Part shown: positions 46,800 through 59,100 of the stretch, piece by piece
Layout of the letters: every line of letters begins with the position of its first letter
How positions within the stretch are numbered: position 1 is the stretch's first letter
Source of the DNA: Loripinus fragilis
Lineage: Eukaryota; Mollusca; Bivalvia; Lucinida; Lucinidae
Direction of reading: 5' to 3'
Assembly: GCA_964019695.1 (NCBI GenBank)
Contig: OZ026530.1
Location: 32,904,690-32,968,689, forward strand
DNA: 64,000 nt
Notes under the pieces: model-generated
The model's input: only the letters and a program-made list of their open reading frames with translations
Told to the model about the DNA's origin: nothing
The model's database searches: none
Program-made: the position numbers and the translations under genes

Positions 46800-46980
46800 G
46801 ATACTTTTTCTCCCTTCTAGTTTTGCAATCATCTTGATGGGAAGAGAGAGCTGGTTGCTTTGTTTAGTTTGTCTTCCTGGTGTCTCGTGATTGTTGTTTG
46901 GCTCTTCCTCGCGGTGCCATGGGTTTTTCTGCAGTTTGTGATTGTGGTATTTCCTGATCATACTCACTTACTATTTGTGT
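46800..46980 (+). repeat. Dispersed repeat shared with the 9.3 kb region
   Basis: 'agagagagctggttgctttg', 'ctggtgtctcgtgattgttg' and 'gattgtggtatttcctgatc' return inverted at 9255-9425. The last part also occurs at 20170-20210. Confidence 0.75.
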
Positions 46981-47065
46981 AGCTAAGCATGCTGATTTTG
47001 GGACTTACTTGATCAGAGAGCCCAACGCAGGATTTATCACGAAAAGACCCATATACATGGTACCA

Positions 47066-47732
47066 AAAGGAACAGATACAGCAACACAGGAAACAACTCA
47101 CCTTTGCAACGAAGGGATTGGATACAGCAACACAGGAAACAACTCACCTTTGCAACGAGGGGAGTGGATACAACAACACAGGAAACAACACCTTCGCAAT
47201 GAGGGGAGTGGATACTGCAACACGGAAAGCAACTCATCTATGAAAAGAGGGGAGTGGATACAATTACACAGGAAACGATTCACTTTTGCTACGAGGGGAA
47301 TGGATCAAACAACACAGGAAACAACCAAAATAGTGAAAGCTTTCAGGGCCAAGAGTTCCAACGACGGGAATGGAAACAACAATACAGGAAACAAATCACC
47401 TATGCAGTGAGGGGACTTGATACGACACAGCAAACAACTCACCTACGCAGCGAGGGGAATGGATACAACAAAACAGGAAACAACTCACTTATGCAACAAG
47501 GAGAGTGGATACAACAACACAGGAAACAACTCACCTACGCAAAGAGGGGAGTGGATACAACCACACAGGAAACAACTCACCTGTGCAACGAGGGGAGTGG
47601 AAACAACAACACAGGAAACAACTCACCTACGCAAAGAGGGGAGTGGATACAACTTCACAGGAAACAACTCACTTATGCAACGAGGGGAGTGGATGCAGCA
47701 ACACAGGAAACAACACAAATAGTTAAAACTTC
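47066..47732 (+). repeat. Minisatellite, 46 bp unit, about 14 copies
   Basis: The unit contains 'acaggaaacaactcacct', 'gcaacgaggggagtgg' and 'atacaacaac'. Period is 46 bp, sometimes 43. The array is interrupted near 47320-47360. The unit has no stop codon in any forward frame, so long open frames arise in all three frames. I see no start, splice signal or domain, so I read it as non-coding. Confidence 0.92.
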
Positions 47733-47748
47733 CAACTGTTCTTTACTG

Positions 47749-47822
47749 AGGAGCACAGTGACTCAGTGGTAAAGTGTTAGACTTGCGATCGAGGGGTCAC
47801 TAGTTCACTAGGAAATTTAAAC
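47749..47822 (+). mobile_element. tRNA-like SINE head
   Basis: 'gtgactcagtggtaaagtg' fits a polymerase III A box and 'ggtcactagttcacta' is a decayed B box. It resembles the minus-strand head at 62384-62546. It precedes a LINE tail, as in SINE/LINE chimeras. Confidence 0.55.
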
Positions 47823-47879
47823 CAATATTCATTTTTTAAAAGTATCTAACACATATTTCCAATGATTCAGATTGCAGCA

Positions 47880-48470
47880 ATTTGGCTCGTTTTAGAACCA
47901 GCTGTCATAAATTACTTATTGAGTATTGTAGATATACTACCCCTATTGCAGAGAGACTTTGCAAACAATGTGTAATGAGTGCAGTTGAAGACGAGTCATT
48001 TTTCTTGGTCTGTTTGAAGTATGCTAATCATAGAATTAAGATCACTTATCATTTAAACAACAATACAAATTTTGCATCTCAGTCTAATATATCTAAACTC
48101 CAATGGCTTATGAGTGATGAAGACAAATCTATATGTAAAGATATTGCTAGTTTTGTCACAATATGTTTTCCCTGAGAAATTAGATTATGTTGCATTTACT
48201 GCTTTGCTGACTGCAATCTCTTATTTGCCTTTCAGTCTTATGTAATGATGCATCGTAGCACAATAACCATAATAATCATAGATTAATACAAAGGAATTCT
48301 GTTGTCTCCAATGGGTTACAAGACTAATCTAGTCTTGCATATTGGTTTTTCATTTTATTTTTCTCCTTCTTGTTCATGTTCTTTGATTCATTACTGCATT
48401 TACTCTATTGTATTTCGGATATCCTTTATGGATTTTCTAATAAATAAATTGTATTGTATATTAGATTCCA
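47880..48470 (+). pseudogene. LINE 3' end: C-terminal fragment and tail
   Basis: A 97-codon frame reads ARFRTSCHKLLIEYCRY, then ERLCKQCVMSAVEDESFFLV and CLKYANHRIK. This is the zinc-ribbon-like C-terminus of animal LINE reverse transcriptases (R-..-HKL.IE-GRY, R-C..C....EDE-HFL..C..Y). After the stop come about 280 bases of 3' region ending in 'aataaataaattgtattgta', a typical short-repeat LINE tail. The reverse transcriptase itself is absent. Confidence 0.75.
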
Positions 48471-48599
48471 ACTTCGAAACTAACCATTTAAAGAAAAAAA
48501 AATGGGTTTGAGACAAAAAATCCATATCTCACAATATTTTTACTTACAATTTGCCTCCATCTTGGACGCCATCTTGGATATATCAAAATACCCAATGAT

Positions 48600-48840
48600 G
48601 CCAGAATAGCATCACTGAGATGATTCAAGGACAATGTATGCACTACCAGAATCAACACAGAAAAATAGTTTAAAATCAAGTTCCAGGTCCTCCAAAAATT
48701 TACCCAAATTCTGCTGGGCTGTAAGTACACAATGTGTAGTCCCATACTTATTGTACCAATATGTACGGGAAAATCCATCAAAATATAAAGGGTCAAAACA
48801 AGTATTGACTTTAAGGACAGATAGATACATTTGAAATGTT
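48600..48840 (-). pseudogene. Unassigned protein-like frame
   Basis: A minus-strand frame ends at 48612 and reads NTCFDPLYFDGFSRTYWYNK, then a stretch rich in charged residues and CVDSGSAYIVLESSQ. Its composition looks like real protein and not chance. I do not recognise the family. It has no clear start and no neighbour, and a longer frame overlaps it on the same strand. Confidence 0.25.
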
Positions 48841-48882
48841 TTAAACCATAATGATATCGTGTATTCCGCATATCACAAAATT

Positions 48883-51295
48883 GGGGCTTGTATGGGGGTT
48901 CTAGGGATACAGGATATTTGCCATTTTACTTTTGGAGTTATAGGATACTTTCCATTATACTTCCAGGGTTATGGGATACTATGTTCAATTTCAGGGGTGC
49001 TGCTATTTTTTCCTCCAAAATATACAAATACAGAGTAGAAATACCAATAAAAGCAATAAAAATCCTTTTAAGGTTTCCACTAAGGTGGAAAAGCTGTATG
49101 TACACGACATGGCAAGCTTATCTCGACTGGGAACTTCAGCCAAAGTATACCGTGAATACACTTATTATATATTCCCTTACCAAAGATGTTGCAGAAGGTT
49201 GAGGTGACCGCATACTGTATATAGTGGACTCTATTTGGATCAACTTTCCTATCCATTGCTTGATTTTCCTCAGACTTGTGTGGTGTTTTGTGTAGAGTCA
49301 TTAATTGTATTTTGATGTGGTAATTGTCCTTTCTTGTTGAGTTGGGTGCTCAAGTTTAATTTGCTATGGTTGTCTGTGTTTTGTGTCTTTTCCTCACGTT
49401 TCCGAGGATGATAAACAGTCTCTGATTCTGGCCAGGTTATGGTCACACACTCCTTTCGATTTCAATATCACTGTGCAGGTGTGCAACATAACCAGCGGAT
49501 AATATATACATAAGTCAAATGGAAAGGTCGCAGGCAAATGTCAAAAAGAAAAATTAATTGGGAAGTTTTGTTTAAGGGTATAAAATCTCTTGATTATCAC
49601 ATCACAGGGCACACATGCCCAATACAACAAGATAATTTGGCGTGTACAAACCCTAGTCTGTATTGTCAATATCACAGGCCACGATAACACTTCTTTAAAC
49701 ATTTATAACCATCGACCTATTGAAAAAAGTTGTTCACCAGACAAGACGATGTGTCGCATATGTCGAAGGCTGAGGTCACAGTGTCGTTTTTGCTGTTGAA
49801 AATATGTTGCCAGATTATAATTCGCAAAGCCTTCGACCAATTATTAAATCTTAGCACTTAGCATTAATGTCCACCATAATAAGACAATATGCTCTATACA
49901 AGCTCTAAGGTATTCTCTCTTAAGTCGAGGTCACAGCCGTGTTCAAACTGAGAATGCATGTCCCATGCATAACTAATCCGCAGCCAGGACATGGTTGGTA
50001 GGAATCGTATAAGGCTACCACTAATAGGCCTTGAGCTGTGTTTAAACCCCCTTCCCCAGATGGGATTTTGTGACTGTGATTTCCTTAAACTACATTATAT
50101 AAGCCACTAAATAAAATATGTTAGCCCTCTGAGAGTGTCAGCGTTAACGTGTAAGCAATACAACAGAAATAGAAATTGATCCTTGGGGCATGACCAATAT
50201 AGATTCCAGGGCACGGGTGGCAGGACTTATGAAGGGCGCAATATTGCTAACCATTAATTATTTAAACTGTGGGCCTGACAAATTTGCAAGTTATTTCCAT
50301 TCTAATTATTGAATAGACGTGGCCAATTTGGACTCCAGGGACATGATTGGCAGGATTTATGAAGGGGACCACTAAACATTACTACAAAGTAAATATGTTA
50401 GTTATTTTTATTCAGATTTGATTAGTGATTATCACGCACCAGCTATGATCATGTCGAGATTATCAGTTAAACCAATCACACTTTCCTTGTAAAGCTTGAA
50501 TAAGGGGTTAGCCAGTATATTTTGTACTCCATGCACATACCTTTACTTGTAACTGACACAACCCTTCTTGAGTAAGTAAGTGGAAGGAGAAGAATAATGG
50601 TAGAAAATATTTCATCATTAAACTCAACGAAAGTATGGGACCAGGCCAGGATCAAACTCATGTCTTCTGGATCTACAATCAGACTCACTACTGATTACCC
50701 TTCGGGGCCTGGTAATACATGTATATGCTGTAAGCATGAAGGCTTGAAAGATGTTTTAAAGTTGTCTCAAAAAAAAGTATGTAGGAGCTATTGAAAGTGA
50801 CTTGATAGCATAATTTATTGGAGACCACAAGATTTTCTTACATGCTAAATACTATGTGAGCCGTTTGCCATCATGGCATGTATTTTAAAGATTTCCCATC
50901 ATAAGTCTATGGAAGCTTTATGCTGATATGGCAACCATATGTCCAATACAATTGGGCATAAAACGTATGTAACCTTTCCCATTATACACATGTAGTTTGA
51001 TCACAAATGGCCGACTGACATTAGAAATGTTCTTCACAATTTAAATGGATAACAAAGACAATACATACCAAAGAGGCCAGACCATAACCTAATAATGACC
51101 TAAAAGAATCAATGTGTAGTATTTTGTGTTGGTATTTTCAGGTATATTTTGTTTACTTCCAGGGATACAGGATATTTAGGAAATTTAATTAAGGGGATTG
51201 TTTTCAATTTACTTCAAGGGATTTGGAATACTTTCCTGTTTGCTTCCAGGGATATAGGATACTGGTAACCCCCTATACAAGCCTCAAAAATCTTT
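48883..51295. mobile_element. Candidate 2.4 kb TIR element
   Basis: The left edge GGCTTGTATGGGGGTT and the inward-read right edge GGCTTGTATAGGGGGTT are alike. Both are followed by repeated 'agggata.aggatact' words (48895-48985 and 51155-51265). In between, about 50165-50400 contains a two-copy repeat ('gaccaatatagattccaggg' and 'ggccaatttggactccaggg'). No transposase found. Confidence 0.45.
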
Positions 51296-51682
51296 GTATA
51301 CACTGAACAGAGCGAGGCAATATATCTAATATTCAAAAAGCTATGTTGAAACTCTTCAGAATGACAGTACTACTGGGTCAATCTCTCTCTGTCTCTTTTT
51401 TCAGAAATACTAAAACACATATAGTTAAAATGTTCACATACACACATAAGGAAGAACAAAACTGTATTTAAGTATGAATATGTAATTCTTAAAAATAGTT
51501 CATTTTAATCAATGGATATTGACAAAACACAAGCAGTCAAAATTTAAAATGGCATTATCCCATGGCACAATTAAATCAGTCATTTCAACTCATCGTTTGT
51601 CGATTTCATTATCATCTTCATTAGCATACTTGACTACTTGTGTAGGGTAAAATGTTGTCTAATTTTAATTGATATCACATGC

Positions 51683-51826
51683 ATTATCCAGAGGGGGGTA
51701 CAGGGGTCTGGACCCTCATTGAAAATCAAAAATATGTATAGTTATCCATACATATACTGGTATGGGACCCCCTTGAGAAGCAATTGGACCCCTCTGTTCC
51801 AATTGCTTCTCGAGGGAGGTCCGCAT
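51683..51826. mobile_element. Short MITE related to the GCGGATCCAG family
   Basis: 'ttatccagaggggggt' at the left, 'cgagggaggtccg' at the right, and an inner perfect pair 'gagaagcaattgga' / 'tccaattgcttctc'. Confidence 0.55.
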
Positions 51827-53789
51827 GGCTAAATATCAATATACAAATTGATAAAATGGTTCATATTTAATGAGTAACTTGAAGAAAAACAGTAAACATA
51901 TAACACTATTTTTAAAATCTTAACAAATATTTCATTGTAACCTTTGTGAATTGACAACATAACACGAAAGACATCCAATTTGTTATACAAAATAATCTCA
52001 TGGCAATAGGGAATAAAAGAAAACGTGTGCATATATAATGCTCATATGAAACAAGCTATAATAGCACTTATATGACTTTACGTTGAGGATGAGGTCAGGG
52101 GAAGGGCTTATATATAAATTTAATAATTTTATATTTAGAGATAGGCTAGCAAGTAAATTAACAACAAATCAATTGTTTCAAGAGCATTATTTACACCACT
52201 GTAAATCAAGCATTTAGATTGAGTGTTTAAATAAGAAATACTTATCATTTTATTATTTTTCAACCGATACCATATAGTAAGTACTCCAAATAACTGTCTC
52301 AATGAGACGACACTTATGATGACCCATGACATAATGACAAAACTAATGAGTTAAACAATATTCAAACAATTACGCTTTCATATAACTGACATATAATAAA
52401 ATACAGATTTAAACACCAGTTTATTGCCAGTTAAATCTATAGCCGAAATCAACTTTTGTGGTGATTTTCTTCAATTGTCTGAGATAATAGGGCTTAAAAT
52501 TTCATAAGAAATGTCTGCCAGCAGATTATTTACAATACTTATTTAGCCCTATTTCGTCTCTATTTGAAAATGCTACCTGCAGCCACTTTTATAGGTTCTT
52601 TATTTGCTCACTGTTTCTTTCTATATACTGACTCAAGCATTCATGTTTGCGTTGAATTTCATGCTGTCAAACTTCTTTTCCAAGTGTTTAACTTTGTATG
52701 CGTGTGTGGGGAGTTGTTGTGTAGCATCTACAAATATGCCTCTGCATCTACTATTGTAGAGCTTTTTGTATATGTTAGTCACAATTTTGCTTGTAAGTTT
52801 TCATTGGTCTAATACCTTAATCATAAACGGCTATTATTGCAACCAGTGTAGACCAAGAAGAAATGTGACATCATGCAGCATTTTATCAGGGTCTGCAATG
52901 TTGGCTTAGACGTTTGATATATGCCATTTGATATATACATCGGCCAAAGCCTCATAATTATTTTTAAAACAATCAAATTATAATAAAACTAGCTATTTGC
53001 ACAAATATTACTATAAATGTTTTGATCATTTTTCTATAGTCAAAATAAGCCCAGTCAATCTGTAACCCATATAAGCCTAGCGTCCTCTTTGTGGGTCATA
53101 AGAAACCAATGCCAACACAGATCAGATGCCGCAGAATGCGGCGTCTGATCAGTGTCTCCGCTGTTTGCATGCATAATATTCTATCAAAGTTTGAATACAA
53201 ATGAAAAATGCCATCCAAAATCACTAAAAACAGAGATGGACTGTTCTCATTGATAACGGTTGGAAATATCATTCCGCATTAATTAGTTAAGCAAAGGTGT
53301 ATTTAAACTACAGTGTAAAATTGTTACTTCAAATATAGATACAGAGCTTTTACTTATTGCTTTAAACTCAATTTGTTTGTATAAATACATACATATAACA
53401 ACATATTACAACACTTAAATAAGTCGTTACTAATTTATACCAAAACGGATTCAGAAGAAAGTCTATAGCTTTTATTTATTATCAGTAGCCCTTATTAAAA
53501 TTAGGTTTTCATTGAATATGATATAGCCCAAACATGATCCTTTTCAGAATGTACAATCAAAACATGTTCTGGTTGCTTATAGGAAAGTTCTCAATAAGAT
53601 GGTTGTCTTTAAAGCTACAAAAGTGTTAAGATAGAAACTAGAATTCGGAGAATCAGATTTGTCGCCTGGCCAAACAGAAGTTAAACAAGGCAAATTTGTT
53701 GAATTTATATACTGGGGGAAAGGGTTATTATAGGGAAACTTATAAATCACAAAACATAAATACCATTTCTCCAACACCTAAGTTCAATT
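51827..53789. other. AT-rich intergenic DNA
   Basis: One hairpin at 53110-53150 (GATCAGATGCCGCA paired with TGCGGCGTCTGATC) inside a MITE-like stretch at 53080-53180. No gene recognised. Confidence 0.45.
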
Positions 53790-54985
53790 TGGGTAGGGGG
53801 TGTCTGCGAGCAAAATATTTGTTACTGTGTTGCTGCATTCATGATTCCCTTTAATTTAATAATGAATTTTGATCTTTTGAACCCATACCCCAGGGTCCTG
53901 GGGGAGGGGGTCTGCGTGCAAATTTTTTGCTACCATGTTGCTGAATTCATGAGTCCCTGTAATTTAACATGCAGCATGACAATGTTCTCAAAAAGTTGAC
54001 TTTAGACCTATTGACCGGGTCATGGGCATGGGGGGGGGTCTACGGGCAAAATATCTGCTTCCATGTTGCTGCATTCGTGATGCCTTTTATATAGATATCT
54101 AACATGACCATGTTCTAGAAAAATTGAATTTTAACCTACTGGCCCTAGGGTTCGGGGGGGGGGGGGGGTCTGTGGGCACATAATTGCAACCATGTTGCTG
54201 CATTCGTGAATCTCTTTAATTTGATATGCAACGTAACCATGTTCTGCAAAAAAATGAATTTTGACCATTTTACCCCAACCACAGGGTCAGGGGGTGAAGT
54301 GAGAGGGTGTCTAGGATCCTGGGGGCGTATTGCATTGAGTAATTCTCTTTAATTTGATATGCAACATGACCATGTTCTGAAAAAAAAATAATGACAACTT
54401 ACTGAGTTATTGGGAAATTTAGATATTTGACCTTTGACCCCACCTAAGGGTCAGGGGCCTGGGGTAATTTTTTTATCGCTGCCATGCTTAACTACAGGCA
54501 CTTGGTAATCATGGCCAATAGCGAGAAGTTGTCAGATATTATAGTTTTGGAGTAATGTGAAGTTTGTTCAGCAAAAAGGCCAATTAAGCTTTTGCATTTG
54601 CCTAAACCTAGGTCAAAAAGGACCATAGCTCAATCAAAAGTTTGCAAAAGACCTCCAAATTCGAAGATGACCTGTATTTTATGCTGTTTTACCCTTCTGT
54701 AAAATGTGAAAGAAACTGTTGCATCCCTTCAAAAGTTATTGATCCTAAAACACAAACTGACAATTTTATCCAAAATCTAAGCAGAAATGTGCCATAAATC
54801 AGTCAAAATTTTGGGAGAAAACCCCTTTTTTTAACTTGACCTGTATTGAGTGATGCTCGACCCTTCTGTAAAGTTTAAATGAAATAAATGCATACTTTCA
54901 AGAGTAATCTAATCAGAAACCAAAAGTGTGACGCTGACGACAACCAAGCTGCCGCCGGAATCATTATCCCTTTGTGTCATCCTTG
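53790..54985 (+). repeat. Complex repeat block, first copy
   Basis: Four to five diverged units of about 130-150 bp share 'accatgttgctgcattc', 'aatttgatatgcaacat', 'gaccatgttctgaaaaa' and a G run before 'gtct'. A 3' part holds 'acttgacctgtattgag' and 'gatgctcgacccttctgtaa'. The same order recurs at 61320-62130. Confidence 0.8.
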
Positions 54986-55960
54986 CTTCGCAGATGACAC
55001 AAAAAAGTTTCCATTGTCTGAAACAAGTCCTTCTGCCTATAATTCAAAGATTAAACTCTGATCCAAAGGACTTTGGTCCATAGTATAGGTTTACCAGGAG
55101 TAAAGTCACTGGAAAATCATCTTGGTACCAAAGCTTGCAAATTCCTTTACAGACCTTTCTACTTGCACACCCCATTCCTAAATCCTGAGTAAAAATTTAG
55201 GAGCTATCTTTGTTATAAAAAATAATTGGAGATTTACATGGGGAATCACTCTGAAATTGTGCAAATTATGCGTAGCTAGTTTGTTGTAAATTCCACTCTG
55301 TTGATACATGGATAAAACGACAATAATGAAGGTTGAAAGTGTGTCAATGATACTCTAGTTCTTTTAATCTTTATTGCACATAAATTGCCCAGCAGATGAC
55401 ATATAGTTCTATGCATTGTTTACAAATTTTGTTGAAAAATACAATATGTTTTAGTATAAAGGTTAAATTCTCTGCTTTCGCAGTTGGTTTTACTATTCAG
55501 TTTTCACTGGCCCCTTTTGTAGTTTGTTTTGTAACTATATAAGACCAACAAAAATATTTGTATCTTAAACATGTTAGCTGTTCAAGCCCATACACAATTT
55601 AACTACTTTATGAACAAGTTTCATGACAATGGTTATATTGTATACAGAATATGCCTTGTCTAGTCTCTACCAGAGAATTAAAGTTGAGCTTTTGATACCA
55701 CTTTTAATTTCCACAGATGGAAAGGATGTAATATATTTGAGACACGTCTGTGAAATAACGTGTCAAACGTTTGTGTTTGTATATTTGTTAAACAGATGTT
55801 TGGTATCAATTATGTTCTCTTATGGTAAACAGATACAAAGTCAAGCTACACTTTGGTGTACATTTTTGCATTCAATTAATATCTCAATGTATGTTGTCTG
55901 AGATTTAATGTTTACTCCTCTAGTTGCAGCATGATATGATCATATATTTTTCAGTTCAGC
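54986..55960. other. No recognisable gene
   Basis: Intergenic DNA downstream of the chitin synthase 3' end. Confidence 0.4.
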
Positions 55961-55966
55961 TTTATT
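55961..55966 (-). promoter_or_regulatory. Possible polyadenylation signal AATAAA
   Basis: AATAAA on the minus strand, about 30 bases past the chitin synthase stop. The resulting 3' UTR would be very short, so other signals further on may be used. Confidence 0.35.
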
Positions 55967-55995
55967 CCTTTTGGGTTAATGAATGTACCACTGAG

Positions 55996-56170
55996 TTACA
56001 CTTTAATATCAATTCCATTTGTTGTTGGTTTGTATTTAATTAGAGGCTCTGTTTCTGAAGATTTTTGTTTTGGTCTACGAATGCGTCTCTGAGCTTTCTT
56101 TAAAGCTTCTTTGACAGCCCATCTAGCTTCTCTTTCATCTGGTTCAATACTTGCTGAGGCTTTTAGGTCA
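55996..56170 (-). CDS. Chitin synthase exon F (C-terminal tail and stop)
   Basis: Begins after TTACAG and ends with TAA at 55996-55998. Encodes DLKASASIEPDEREARWAVK, then a Lys/Arg-rich helix EALKKAQRRIRRPKQK and a polar end. Cytosolic tail. Confidence 0.85.
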
Positions 56171-59100
56171 CTGTAATACAAAGAACATATGTACTGGTCA
56201 AACATTTTATACATTTATGGATTCTTCTTTCCAGTTATGTACACTGACTTTAGGATTATACATTATATATATATTGAGGGATGCCAGATTATAATTTTTT
56301 TTAAAAAAAATACTGTGTTTTTTTGTCTGAAGATCTTTCTACCTTAACTAAAAGTCTAGACCTTGATGAAATGCTGTATTAGTAATCAAAGAAATCATAG
56401 ACTAGTAACATACTTTGTTGCGTAAAAAAATAAAAAAAATTGCAGACCACTGGGAACATTAAGGATTAATGTTGAAGCGTTGTAGCAGATACTGCCACTG
56501 TTTATAAATAATAACAATGGATCAGTAGGAGATGATTCTTGGAAAAGTTTCTTTCATTTGTCATGCAAACCACACATCTATGTGTCTTGATCCGCGTCAG
56601 AATTATGGGTAAGGAAAGTGACAATCTAATCAAATGATCAATATCAACACAGCACCTAGACAAAAAAAACAGAGAATTTATTGTTTTAGCAGCGCAAGAT
56701 CCATAAGATTGCTATCAAGGTGACAGACAAAACTGCTGATCATATTTTTCTTATTATTGTCTCTGACAAATAAACCAATCAACTGTAATTTAAATGGAAA
56801 AGGTGCTAAATGTTTAAATGTTTTTTTTATTTATTTGATTTTTTTTCTTTTGCAGCTTTATAACCAAGAATATGTCTTAATATTGACAAAAACATTAAAT
56901 CAGTTTGACACTTTACTAATGACAAATCAGTTTTCTGTTCTGCTAAAAGTGATATTCTGACTTTCAATTTTGGAACCTACCTATCATTAAAAGACCAGCT
57001 AGAATGGTAAGCTTCATTGACACGATATGGTGCTCTTCCTAGATAGTGTGTCACTGTACCAACACGGTGAACAACCATTGCAAGAAACTGTACAATCAAC
57101 ACAAATGTGAACAACACCACAACCAATAAACCTGCGAAGAAGAAAAATGTATCCACATGATGATTAAACCTACAATAACTAAAAATATGTCTAAATTTAA
57201 GAACATGGTCTTATTTACTATCACAGGAATTCAGATAAATTTCTATGTAAGTCGAGGATAAACAAATATATTCATAGTGCTCTTCCTAGATAGTGTGTTA
57301 CTGTTACAACAAAGTGTACATCCAGCACACGATACTGTACAGTCGGCACAAAAGTTAACATCACTTCAAACTTCTGTCGAGTAATATACAGGCTTATGAT
57401 AAGTCAAGCCAGACACTGGAAATTCAAAAACAATGTTTATGCTGAAGGCAAATGTTAAAGAGATTTTGTAAAAAATTCTCAGATGTTTGAGTAATTAGGA
57501 AATTTCCTTGGACAACAGCCTGGTAGGGGTAAGTTTTGTTTGCAATAAAGGCTATAAAAGGTCTGAAGCAGTTAGAGTGCACTGCAATTGTAAAAAAATG
57601 GTGTTAAATATTTAGAAAGGTACTCACCAACTATATTACTACCAAATACATTGAGAAGGTTTCCATTGTTGGCCAATGTTGAGATTAGAATTAGCCAGAG
57701 AGTGTTGGAAACAGCAAAAATCATCAACCATTGGTTCCTTAGATCTCCCAATCGCTCTACAAGAGTTGAAAAGAAATGTTTGATGCGTGCTAAATAGAGA
57801 ATACTAGGTGAGTGTCTTTTGATATAAAGTTTACCAGGCAAGGCTTTGAGAACGCTTGTTGACATCGCGAGCAATTCAACATTTGTTCTCAAAGCGAGCC
57901 TGGTAAACTTGATATCAGAAGACGCAAACCTGGTGTTCTATTTATCAGTTAACCCATTGTTAAACACTCTTCAAACTAGCGATTATGATGTAATTTTTGA
58001 TTTTTGTGTTGATTCAGCGTCATAAGCGACGTCATTCAAAAAGTGCAACGTCATCATGACCTGATAAAGGTAACATGCCGTGAGATAGGAAACGTTTATA
58101 AGGTTATGTTGAAACAATTCAGTTAGTATTAGGGGTGACTGATACATGCTAATACAATTTATGAATTGGTTTAAATCCACCATGGCTGCTGCAAATGGCT
58201 TATTTTTCAGGCATATATAATATGCTGATTATTAAAATATTCAAAAGTCTACTTAGCATATGACCAAAACATTAGTTTCACATTTCAGTTTTGGCGATAC
58301 ATGATGACTCACCTTTAGCAACATAAATATTTAAATTGTTGATTACTTCAATTTTCTCACATTTGTATTTGATAATTTACTGCAGATTGAAAAAAATCTG
58401 AGATTGCTATAGTTGTTTCAAGCTCAGCAAAAAGGCGAATTTGGCCTTGTATCAAAATTGGTTTATTGTTTATTGTATCAATTCCTGATCTTTGCCCTCT
58501 TTCTTACTTATAAGGATAGCCAAATTTTTGATATAAAAGTAAGTAAGGGTGCAAATATCAGGAATGGATACAATCAAGTACCACACCTGACCCAGGATAC
58601 CAATGGGAAAGTGACAAACTCACAGTCAGACACCAAAAACGAGAGCCAAGAGGTCAGCCCTTTCCCAGCAGGTGACCACAAAGCACATATAAACAGACGC
58701 GCACAATGACATAGAAAACACAAGACAGAGCAAAAACATTAAAGATCCACAAAAGAAGTACCGCCTTGGAACGGTCAGTAAAATAGTTGAACATAGACCA
58801 AACTCACGTTTTAAATCTTCTTCTAAACCAAATGCTGTTGAGCTTGGAAGGAGACATTTGTTCTTTAGTTGTTCCCAGAAATCATGCTCTCCAACGTTGA
58901 CTCTTCTGAGATGATGAGTGGCGGCCATATCTATTGCCTTTCTGGTGTCTATTATCTTGCGTTCATCTAGAAATGAATCATATTTTAGCCGTGACAAGTG
59001 ATTTCCAACAATGTGGCATTTTGACAATTGTATATTCAGACGGGCCTTTGCAGCCTCATTTTAAGCTTAGAAACTATAAGTGGTGTTCAATCAGTAGCCT

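Noticed and set aside
47254..47772. 172-codon open frame over the minisatellite
   Set aside because: All three frames are open for the same reason; no start context, splice sites or domain.
50610..50690. tRNA-like phrase on the minus strand
   Set aside because: Only a loose B-box resemblance ('gagtttgatcctgg'). Too weak to list as a SINE.
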